Assembly (NCBI GenBank): GCA_943192975.1
Contig: CALPCJ010000003.1
Span: 124,001-188,000, forward strand
Length of the DNA: 64,000 bases
Direction of reading: 5' to 3'
Origin: Senimuribacter intestinalis
GTDB lineage: Bacteria > Bacillota > Clostridia > Peptostreptococcales > Anaerovoracaceae
The stretch's first letter is position 1; each line of letters starts with the position of its first letter. The position numbers were made by a program, and so were the translations under genes. The notes under the pieces are model-generated. The model did not search any database. It saw only the letters and a list, made by a program, of their open reading frames with translations, and was not told the DNA's origin. Below are positions 57,692 to 64,000 of this stretch, in pieces.

Positions 57692-59056
57692 ATGCGTTAT
57701 GAAGAAATCGCTCGTTCTGTCTTTCAAATGCAGAATTTTTTCGATGAGCTTACCATTTTTGATACAGATTGTATCTGCAGATATTGTGAAATCACCAATC
57801 CAGATACTTACAGTTTTACTGCCGACGAAATCATCGGCAAACATCTCTTTGAAATTTTCCCATCTGCCAGCGAAGAAAATAGCGAAGTATACAGTGTTGT
57901 AAAGACCGGTCAGCCGATCATTGGCTATGAAGAAAACGGCATCACCTATAAAGGCGACCACGTAAAAGGCTATAGCAGCGTATTTCCGCTATATCATAAA
58001 AAAAAACTCATTGGCGCTGCGCTTGCGCTTAAATTTATCGGCAACGAATACAAGAACGAATATATCAGCGTGCAGGATTTTTCCAGTAGGCGAAGCAAAG
58101 GCGCTGAAAACTACACGATCGATGATATTATTACCATCGACCCGGATATGGAAAAGCTAAAACAGAAGATTATAAAAGTACGTAATATGGATTCATCAGT
58201 GCTGATTGAAGGCAGCACCGGTACCGGCAAGGAACTGATTGCACAAGCTTTGCACTACTCCAGCAACCGTGCACCCATGCCCTTTATCTCCCTGAACTGT
58301 TCCGCAATTCCTGCCAATCTTCTGGAAAGCACATTGTTCGGTACAGAAAAGGGCAGTTATACCGGCGCCGTTACACGCAAAGGACTCATCGAACTTGCAG
58401 ATCAGGGCACGCTGTTTCTCGACGAAATCAACTCCCTAGATATTGCGCTGCAGGCAAAACTATTAAAAGCCATCGAAGAAAAATCGGTGCTTCACCTTGG
58501 CGGCCATCAGCCAATTCATGTCGATGTTCGTATCATTGCTGCCATCAACGAAGAGCCCTTTGCGGCAATTGCGGCAGGGCATCTGCGAAGCGACCTGTTC
58601 TACAGACTCAACATCATCTCCTTCAAACTTCCGCAATTAAAAGACCGTCAGGGTGATGTTGACCACCTGACGGCATTCTATATTGATCAATTTAATAAAA
58701 AATTCAACCGGGATATCTGCGGCCTTACTGAAGAAGCGATACGTCTTTTCCATCTGCACGACTGGCCCGGCAATGTCCGTGAACTGCGAAATATGCTTGA
58801 GGGAGCCTTTGCTATAACTGAGAATGCATTCATCTCTGCAGATGACCTACCGGACTACATGAGAGACCGTGCTAGCACCACACCTGAAAACAGCAGTAAG
58901 CAGCCTTGCACCTATCAGGAATACCTGGCAGCTTTCGAAAAACAACTTCTAACAAAAACCCTAGCCTCTTATCCGACAAAAACTGAGGCTGCTAAAGCAC
59001 TTGGTATCACAAAACAGGCCCTCAACTACAAGCTGACCAGTCTGGGTTTGAAATAA
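57692..59056 (+). CDS. Sigma-54-dependent transcriptional activator (PAS-AAA-Fis HTH)
   Basis: This is an enhancer-binding protein (454 aa). An N-terminal PAS-like sensor (about 10-120) lacks a receiver aspartate, so a small ligand is the likely signal. The AAA+ domain has Walker A GSTGTGK (174-180), the sigma-54 contact loop as GSYTGA (221-226; consensus GAFTGA), TLFLDEINSLD and DWPGNVRELRN. A Fis-type HTH (TKTEAAKALGITKQALNYKL) ends the chain. I use the ATG at 57692 with GGAGG 8 nt upstream, not the TTG at 57668. It is divergent from the sigma-54 promoter at 57561 and probably activates that operon. Confidence 0.93.
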   Translation: MRYEEIARSVFQMQNFFDELTIFDTDCICRYCEITNPDTYSFTADEIIGKHLFEIFPSASEENSEVYSVVKTGQPIIGYEENGITYKGDHVKGYSSVFPLYHKKKLIGAALALKFIGNEYKNEYISVQDFSSRRSKGAENYTIDDIITIDPDMEKLKQKIIKVRNMDSSVLIEGSTGTGKELIAQALHYSSNRAPMPFISLNCSAIPANLLESTLFGTEKGSYTGAVTRKGLIELADQGTLFLDEINSLDIALQAKLLKAIEEKSVLHLGGHQPIHVDVRIIAAINEEPFAAIAAGHLRSDLFYRLNIISFKLPQLKDRQGDVDHLTAFYIDQFNKKFNRDICGLTEEAIRLFHLHDWPGNVRELRNMLEGAFAITENAFISADDLPDYMRDRASTTPENSSKQPCTYQEYLAAFEKQLLTKTLASYPTKTEAAKALGITKQALNYKLTSLGLK

Positions 59057-59060
59057 ATCC

Positions 59061-59978
59061 TCAGCCCATTAACGTCAGCAGCACTGGTATCATCGGTAGT
59101 GACAGCAAAGTTGTCAGAATCACGCCGGCAGACGCCAATTCTTCTTTATAGCCCTGTTCCGTACAACCCATAGAAACCATTGCCGCAACAGGCATCCCCA
59201 GAGAAATGACCGCAGCGCCTCGAAGGACTCCATCAAAACCAAGGAAAGTCATCACAACGTAAACCACCGCGGGAAAGAGTAAGAGACGAATGGCAGCAAC
59301 CAAATACAGCTTCCTATCACAGGAAAAAACACTTTTGATAGAATAGGTACCAATGCCTGCGCCAATGACCACCATAGAAAGCGGAGATGCCATTTCTCCA
59401 ATGAAATTGCAAACCTCCGCTGCACCGTCGGGCAGCTTCACACCGCCAAAGAACATAGCAAGCGCCAAAAGAGAAGCGACTGTACCGGGGTTCAAAAGTT
59501 CCCGCACAGAGAGTTTTCCCTTTGTCGTACCAGCGCCTTTGCAAATCTGCCATCTAGCATAAGTATAGTATAAAATGTCAAATCCCAGATGAAAAATACT
59601 CAGTTGAAAAATACAGCCACTGCCGTAAAGAGACGCTGTCACAGGATATCCCATATACATCGTATTTCCAAAGATATAAAACTGTTCATAGACAGGTCTG
59701 TCTTCCTTTGGAATTCTTGTCAGCACATTGATTCCCTTTGCAATAAACGGAAGCAAACAGTAAAAAACACCGCCGACCAGAACAAATCGAATCAAAAGTT
59801 CTTTGCCCATGGCGCCGTCCGCCTCACTGAGAGAAGTAAGAATCACCAGCGGCAGACAGACATCAATGACAAAAGTGCAAAGCTTCTGATTCACGTCCTT
59901 TGTAAATATGTCTTTCTTGTTCAAATAGTAGCCAACTGTAAGCGCTAGCAGTAATTTGCAAAGAGTAACGATAATCAT
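59061..59978 (-). CDS. AEC-family (auxin efflux carrier) transporter
   Basis: This is a polytopic carrier (305 aa, about ten helices in two halves) of the AEC/BART superfamily, whose bacterial members often move malonate, malate or amino acids. Typical features are YYLNKKDIFTKDVNQKLCTFVIDVCLPLVILTSL near the start and MASPLSMVVIGAGIGTYS in the second half. The ATG at 59978 has AAGGAAAA upstream; the longer reading from 60023 is less likely. It converges on the sigma-54 activator gene with only 4 nt between stops. Substrate unknown. Confidence 0.88.
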   Translation of the reverse strand: MIIVTLCKLLLALTVGYYLNKKDIFTKDVNQKLCTFVIDVCLPLVILTSLSEADGAMGKELLIRFVLVGGVFYCLLPFIAKGINVLTRIPKEDRPVYEQFYIFGNTMYMGYPVTASLYGSGCIFQLSIFHLGFDILYYTYARWQICKGAGTTKGKLSVRELLNPGTVASLLALAMFFGGVKLPDGAAEVCNFIGEMASPLSMVVIGAGIGTYSIKSVFSCDRKLYLVAAIRLLLFPAVVYVVMTFLGFDGVLRGAAVISLGMPVAAMVSMGCTEQGYKEELASAGVILTTLLSLPMIPVLLTLMG

Positions 59979-60086
59979 AAAATTTTCCTTTATATATTTC
60001 CTGATAAAATGTATCGGCAGCAAATGCCAGCTTTTTTATTTTATCATCTATTCTGCATAATTGCAAAATCATTTTTAAATAATCGT

Positions 60087-60124
60087 GAACAAATGTTTAC
60101 TTTTTGTTCGTTTTATGATATAAT
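60087..60124 (+). promoter_or_regulatory. lexA promoter with LexA box
   Basis: -35 TTTACT (60096-60101), 17-bp spacer, -10 TATAAT (60119-60124). A GAAC-N4-GTTT box (60087-60098) overlaps the -35, matching the Gram-positive LexA site GAAC-N4-GTTC. This fits SOS autoregulation. Confidence 0.75.
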
Positions 60125-60166
60125 ACGAACAAAGAATTTCAATTAAGCAAATAAACGGAGGGTATT

Positions 60167-60829
60167 ATGAATCAGCTTAAAGAACGCGAACAGAAGATTT
60201 TAGATTTTATGAAGGATGAGATCAGAACCAAGGGCTACCCTCCTACGGTCAGAGAAATCTGCAGTGCTCTGAATATCAAGTCCACCTCTACCGCTCACAA
60301 GGACATCGCAAGCCTTGTCAAGCAGGGTTATCTGAAGAAGGACCCGTCCAAACCGAGAGCGCTTATGGTTGTCGACATGGAGAAAGAGGTATCAGAATCT
60401 TCGACTTCCACTGCACCATCTTATGCAGAGGACTTTCATCGCGAAGATATTATCGATGTTCCTGTAGTCGGCAGAGTTGCTGCAGGTACACCGATCCTTG
60501 CAGAACAGAATATAGAAGAAACCTTTCCGATTCCTGCCCAGTATGCAGGCGGTTCCAATTTCATGCTCAGAGTTTGCGGCGAGAGTATGATTAATGTAGG
60601 CATTATGGATGGCGACCTGATTCTCGTTGAACAGCAAAGCACTGCCAGAAACGGCGAAATCGTAGTCGCTATGATTGACGGCTTCGAAAGCGAAGCCACA
60701 GTCAAAACCTTCTACAAAGAAAACGGTCACATCAGACTGCAGCCGGAGAATGACACTATGAGTCCTATTATCGTGCAGGACGTCAAGGTTCTTGGCAAGG
60801 TCAAAGGTGTCTTCCGATATTTTAGTTAA
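60167..60829 (+). CDS. lexA: LexA repressor
   Basis: LexA represses SOS genes and cleaves itself when RecA filaments form. The 220-residue protein has an N-terminal winged HTH (YPPTVREICSALNIKSTSTAHKDI, about 24-47), a longer than usual linker (about 70-95), the scissile Ala-Gly in VGRVAAGTP (106-107), the catalytic Ser in CGESM (Ser140) and Lys in TVKTFYK (Lys180). GGAGG precedes the ATG. Its own LexA box lies in the promoter. Confidence 0.97.
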   Translation: MNQLKEREQKILDFMKDEIRTKGYPPTVREICSALNIKSTSTAHKDIASLVKQGYLKKDPSKPRALMVVDMEKEVSESSTSTAPSYAEDFHREDIIDVPVVGRVAAGTPILAEQNIEETFPIPAQYAGGSNFMLRVCGESMINVGIMDGDLILVEQQSTARNGEIVVAMIDGFESEATVKTFYKENGHIRLQPENDTMSPIIVQDVKVLGKVKGVFRYFS

Positions 60830-60871
60830 ACCCAATCATATCGCAGGAAGAATTTACAATTTTTTCCACAC

Positions 60872-60900
60872 TTGACCCGATTTTTAAAATCTGTTAAAAT
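60872..60900 (+). promoter_or_regulatory. Promoter of the MFS exporter leader
   Basis: -35 TTGACC (60872-60877), 17-bp spacer, -10 TAAAAT (60895-60900). Transcription would start near 60907, giving a leader of about 170 nt before the exporter gene. Confidence 0.7.
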
Positions 60901-60919
60901 AATATTATCAATTATATAA

Positions 60920-60976
60920 ATGGCAAACGACACACGTAGAGCAAGCGCTCGTAAATCTGATTACGGTACAGGCTAA
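60920..60976 (+). CDS. Putative leader peptide of the MFS exporter
   Basis: An 18-codon ORF, MANDTRRASARKSDYGTG, starts about 13 nt after the predicted transcription start and stops at TAA 60974-60976. It has no visible Shine-Dalgarno. Its codons 4-6 form the 5' arm of the terminator hairpin that closes just after the stop codon, so ribosome movement on it would decide whether the terminator forms. Basic residues are abundant, as in several drug-sensing leader peptides. No homologue is known to me. Confidence 0.5.
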   Translation: MANDTRRASARKSDYGTG

Positions 60977-60991
60977 GCGTGTGTTTTTTAT
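60930..60991 (+). terminator. Attenuator hairpin in the MFS leader
   Basis: ACACACG (60930-60936) pairs with CGTGTGT (60978-60984), directly followed by TTTTTT. The 41-nt loop holds a GAGC-AAGC-GCTC hairpin (60939-60950) and possibly a CTG/CAG stem, giving a three-way-junction-like fold. It lies between the promoter and the exporter gene. Confidence 0.6.
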
Positions 60992-61075
60992 TGTCTCACG
61001 CTGCGCCTTTCCGAAGTTTTGAAAAGCGTTTAGTTTTGTGTGTTTATTCTTGTCAAAATCGAAAGGAGTTTTGAA

Positions 61076-62449
61076 ATGGTTGAAACACACAACCCAAAGA
61101 CGCAATCTGGCGCCAAAGAAAAAACAACCAAGTATCAACTAATTATCTTTGTTGCTGCCTTTTCTGCTTTTCTCGCAACGTTTAACGAAACGTTCTTAAA
61201 TGTATCATTTTCTGCTGTCATGGAAGATTTTCATGTCAGTGTCGGCACTGTACAATGGTTGGCAGCCGCATATATGCTCGGCGCTGCAATCATGGTTCCG
61301 GTCTCTGCTTTTGCATATAAAAGCATTCCGACTAAAAAACTGTACTTATTTACCGTAGGTCTTCTCATTGTCGGCAGTGTTATTGGCGCTGTCAGCAGCA
61401 ATTTTTCAGTTCTTCTCATTGGACGTATCGTCCAGGCTCTGGGTACAGGTATGCTGATTCCAATCGGCATGAATATCACGCTGGAAGTCGCTCCAAAAGA
61501 AAAACTGGGTACTTTCATGGGTATTATGGGAGCCATGACAACACTGGGACCTTCCAGCAGTGTCATCGTTGCAGGCGCACTGTTAGAATTCTTTGACTGG
61601 CATGTGCTATTATGGGTCTTCGGCGGCTTATCTTTGCTTTGCTTCCTTTGCGGCGCAGTACTTCTGCCGAATATCGCAAAACTGACCCATCCAAAGCTGG
61701 ACGTTTTGTCGGTCATTTTCATCAGTCTGGCACTGATCGGTATACTTTACGGTATTTCTACTGTTTTAGCAGGTAATGTGGCCATCGCTCTTTTAGCTGC
61801 AATTATTGGCATTATCTTCCTAATCTTCTTTGTTAAAAGACAGGGAACTCTGATTGAGCCGCTTATTCTGTTAAGTCCGCTTAAAATCAAAGCATTCTCC
61901 ATCGGCGTTATCATCAACATGATTTCCCTGCTGGTTATCTTCGCAATGAACATTGTAATGCCATTGTTTATGCAAAGCGGCATAGGTATGTCACCGTTCA
62001 ATGCGTCAATGGTGCTGTTCCCTGCTATTTGTTTATCTTGTGTGATTGCACCGATTGCAGGACAGATTTATGATAAAAAAGGCGGAAAAGTACTGCTGCC
62101 GCTGGGTTTCCTCTGTGTCGGAGTTTGCACCGCTACACTCTCTCTGGTTCACACAGAATCTTCGATTCTGCTGGCAATTTTGTACATTCCTGTTATCTGC
62201 GGTAGTGCACTGATCATCGGTCCTGTACAGTCCTTTGCTCTGGCAAAACTTTCTCCGCAGGAGAATCCTCATGGTGTCACCGTAATGAGTACAGGCTTTC
62301 AGATTGCGGGCTGTATCGGTTCCTCCCTCTTTTCAGGTGTTTTCGGACTCTTTGCTTCTGAAGCACAGGGATTCTCCGCTGTGGGCTTCCTTGCTACAGC
62401 CTTTGCTGCAGTAGGACTTATCCTGGCGGTCTGCGTAACTAAAGAATAA
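61076..62449 (+). CDS. MFS multidrug exporter (DHA2/EmrB type)
   Basis: This is a drug:H+ antiporter (457 aa, about fourteen membrane segments). The N-terminal membrane half has NETFLNVSFSAVMEDFHVSVGTVQWLAAAYML (motif D1-like), the LLIGRIVQALGTGMLIPIGMNI segment (motif B) and MGAMTTLGPSSSVIVAGALLEFFDWHVLLWVFG (motif C region). I choose the ATG at 61076, with AAAGGAGT 7 nt upstream. The leader with promoter, peptide and terminator suggests induction by a ribosome-acting drug. Substrate unknown. Confidence 0.9.
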   Translation: MVETHNPKTQSGAKEKTTKYQLIIFVAAFSAFLATFNETFLNVSFSAVMEDFHVSVGTVQWLAAAYMLGAAIMVPVSAFAYKSIPTKKLYLFTVGLLIVGSVIGAVSSNFSVLLIGRIVQALGTGMLIPIGMNITLEVAPKEKLGTFMGIMGAMTTLGPSSSVIVAGALLEFFDWHVLLWVFGGLSLLCFLCGAVLLPNIAKLTHPKLDVLSVIFISLALIGILYGISTVLAGNVAIALLAAIIGIIFLIFFVKRQGTLIEPLILLSPLKIKAFSIGVIINMISLLVIFAMNIVMPLFMQSGIGMSPFNASMVLFPAICLSCVIAPIAGQIYDKKGGKVLLPLGFLCVGVCTATLSLVHTESSILLAILYIPVICGSALIIGPVQSFALAKLSPQENPHGVTVMSTGFQIAGCIGSSLFSGVFGLFASEAQGFSAVGFLATAFAAVGLILAVCVTKE

Positions 62450-62465
62450 TTGTGCAAAATCTCAT

Positions 62466-62517
62466 AAAAAAGGCACTATGCAGGTAAAACTATTTCACTT
62501 TGCATAATGCCTTTTTT
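62466..62517. terminator. Bidirectional terminator between the MFS and DUF4143 genes
   Basis: AAAAAAGGCA-TATGCA...TGCATA-TGCCTTTTTT, a long stem with small bulges and A/T runs at both ends, between convergent genes. Confidence 0.85.
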
Positions 62518-62518
62518 C

Positions 62519-63739
62519 TTATTTTTCCAAAAGCCAGTCCAGCACATTGACGACTTTAATCCCCTCATAATTTCCCGTAGAAAAACGATCCAGCGTGAGA
62601 ACTATCTTTTCATAATGATCAGGAATACTCCTAAGTGCTCTCATTTCCCGCTCAAAAGTTACCTCCGCTGTCATATCCGCTGTAACCTGATAGTACGTTA
62701 TGACACCCTGTTTTTGAGCTACAAAGTCAACTTCCATCATCCCATTCTTCCCGATGGTCACTTTATATCCTCTTCGGAGCAGTTCAAAGAATACGATATT
62801 TTCTATGGAAAAGCCTATATCATATCTTTTTCTCGGTAAAATATGGTTTCTCAATCCCAAATCTACCATGTACATCTTTTTATTGACCTTTAAAAGCTGC
62901 TTACCTACTATGTCAAACCGTTCTGCAGGGTAGAAAATAAACGACTCCGTTAAAGCCTCCACGTAATCACTCACTGTATTGGGCGATACTTTGCGTCCGG
63001 AAGATATCAGATAATCTGTTATTTTCTTAATAGAAAGCGGACTGCCGATTACACTTGCAAGATACTGCGCAATACTTTTCAGCAATACGATATCAGTAAT
63101 TTTGCGAACGCCGCAATACTTTTCTTTGCGGCTCTGCCGCTCTTCAATATCTCTAATAATTACAGTATTATAAATGCCTTCTAAATATGTTTCCACTTTT
63201 TCATCGGTGCGATTCATGGCAACAACATAAGGCAAGCCTCCGGTTTTCATATATTCTGAAAAAGCCTGCTCATCAGAAAGCCCTGTAACCTCAACATATT
63301 CTCGAAAAGAAAAAGGCAGCATAGATATTTCTACATAGCGCCCGGTCAGCAATGTTGCCAAATCACCAGAAAGCATATATGCGTTAGAACCAGTAATATA
63401 GATATCTGTGTTCTCTTTTACATAAAGGCTGTCTACCACTTTTTCAAAAGAAGGTACTTTCTGAATTTCATCTAGAAAAATATACGTGATTTTATCAGCA
63501 CATAGACGTTCTTTCAAGTATTGATATAATGCCTGATAGTCAAGAAGGTGCTCATATTCTAATTCTTCAAAGTTCACAGAAACAATTTGCTCCTGCGATA
63601 CACCCTGGGCAGTCAATTCTGCCTGATACTGCTTCAGCAGTGTGGATTTTCCGCACCTGTGAATGCCCGTTACTACCTTAATAACCTGTTCATCTTTCCA
63701 TGAAAACAGCTGCTCCAAATATACTTCTCTTTTTACCAT
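62519..63739 (-). CDS. AAA ATPase with DUF4143 domain
   Basis: This is a 406-residue protein of the common AAA_14-DUF4143 family. The N-terminal ATPase has Walker A GIHRCGKSTLLKQY (about 26-39), Walker B YIFLDEIQKV and YITGSNAYMLSGDLATLLTGRY. The C-terminal DUF4143 region carries ISSGRKVSPNTVSDYVEAL and a PD-(D/E)xK-like end (GMMEVDFVAQKQG). Function is not established; these genes are widespread and mobile in anaerobes. It is apparently monocistronic. Confidence 0.9.
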   Translation of the reverse strand: MVKREVYLEQLFSWKDEQVIKVVTGIHRCGKSTLLKQYQAELTAQGVSQEQIVSVNFEELEYEHLLDYQALYQYLKERLCADKITYIFLDEIQKVPSFEKVVDSLYVKENTDIYITGSNAYMLSGDLATLLTGRYVEISMLPFSFREYVEVTGLSDEQAFSEYMKTGGLPYVVAMNRTDEKVETYLEGIYNTVIIRDIEERQSRKEKYCGVRKITDIVLLKSIAQYLASVIGSPLSIKKITDYLISSGRKVSPNTVSDYVEALTESFIFYPAERFDIVGKQLLKVNKKMYMVDLGLRNHILPRKRYDIGFSIENIVFFELLRRGYKVTIGKNGMMEVDFVAQKQGVITYYQVTADMTAEVTFEREMRALRSIPDHYEKIVLTLDRFSTGNYEGIKVVNVLDWLLEK

Positions 63740-63822
63740 AGCCGCACCTCCTTTTCTAAATATAGCATATTTTATTCTTTTTTCAAATTATATTCCCAAA
63801 TGGGAATCTTTTTATTTGGTTT

Positions 63823-64000
63823 TTATCTCACCAGCAGTCTCTGTATCCCTTTATCCAGCCCATCTAAAGTCAGCTCAAACATAGGAAAAACCTGACGAAC
63901 CATTTGAATCGTCCTACTTCCATAAGTATGCTCCCACCGCTGTTCTTTGATTGGATTCAGCCAAATACACTTCTTATATCGCTTCGGAAATTTCTGCAGC
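63823..64000 (-). CDS. C-terminal part of a VWA-domain (CoxE-like) protein, cut by the window edge
   Basis: About 58 codons are open to the window edge and stop at 63823-63825. The visible protein includes KKCIWLNPIKEQRWEHTYGS and TIQMVRQVFPMFELTLDGLDKGIQRL. The pattern W-L-N-P-x5-R-W, then Y-G-S-x-T-I and V-F-P-M, is that of the C-terminus of CoxE-like VWA proteins, which are usually encoded beside a MoxR-type AAA ATPase. The start and metal-binding site lie outside the window. Confidence 0.7.
   Translation of the reverse strand, partial: LQKFPKRYKKCIWLNPIKEQRWEHTYGSRTIQMVRQVFPMFELTLDGLDKGIQRLLVR

Noticed and set aside
60930..60984. Known riboswitch class in the MFS leader
   Set aside because: Guanidine, fluoride, preQ1 and purine consensus elements were considered and none fits. 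The leader ORF overlapping the hairpin favours translation-coupled attenuation.

Overview
The window reads as a chromosomal segment of an anaerobic Gram-positive bacterium of class Clostridia. The evidence is clostridial-type division genes, a SpoVD-type penicillin-binding protein with a PASTA domain, a BceRS-BceAB module, two ferredoxin-tailed aldo/keto reductases, and a complete B12-dependent glutamate fermentation locus. A glutamate-fermenting member near Anaerovoracaceae/Family XIII is my guess and cannot be proven here. Most genes lie on the minus strand. No rRNA, tRNA, IS element or CRISPR array was seen.

Layout. 1-14.4 kb: a minus-strand division/cell-wall (dcw) cluster, mraZ-rsmH-ftsL-spoVD/pbp-murE-murF-mraY-murD-ftsW-murG-ftsQ-ftsZ, followed by a terminator and an rRNA methyltransferase; murC, murB and ftsA are absent. 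A promoter with four MraZ-box-like repeats precedes mraZ. 14.5-21.5 kb: a Cys-rich protein, small unknown proteins, a membrane-anchored 5'-nucleotidase, a GIY-YIG protein and an AI-2E-family transporter. 21.7-24.7 kb: csoR-copA, where copA ends in a CopZ-like domain with its own internal ribosome-binding site. 25-30.3 kb: an acyl-ACP thioesterase and a Bce-type detoxification module. 30.6-41.6 kb: glutamate mutase (glmS-glmL-glmE), methylaspartate ammonia-lyase and a citrate-lyase-like set (citG-D-E-F, citC). Together they look like the methylaspartate pathway, in which the 'citrate lyase' would be citramalate lyase. 41.7-48.4 kb: an MNT/HEPN toxin-antitoxin pair with a broken HEPN gene, a TetR-controlled reductase, a cobalamin riboswitch in front of a radical SAM gene, and a TetR-linked ABC exporter. 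48.8-52.3 kb: P-loop protein, two-subunit class I fumarase (possibly the missing mesaconase) and a GntR regulator. 52.6-54 kb: infC-rpmI-rplT. 54-60 kb: a sigma-54-controlled M20 amidohydrolase/YfcC carrier/MBL-hydrolase operon with its activator, and an AEC carrier. 60-64 kb: lexA, an MFS exporter behind a leader-peptide attenuator, a DUF4143 ATPase and a partial VWA-type protein.

The most unusual structure is a set of five intergenic arrays, roughly 200-450 bp each, packed with one short motif in alternating orientation. Two arrays use ATATGCAC/GTGCATAT, two use TTGCACAAC/GTTGTGCAA and one uses CTGACAAA/TTTGTCAG. Each array uses a single motif, forms nested hairpins, and lies between codirectional genes, twice inside the glutamate-fermentation operon.
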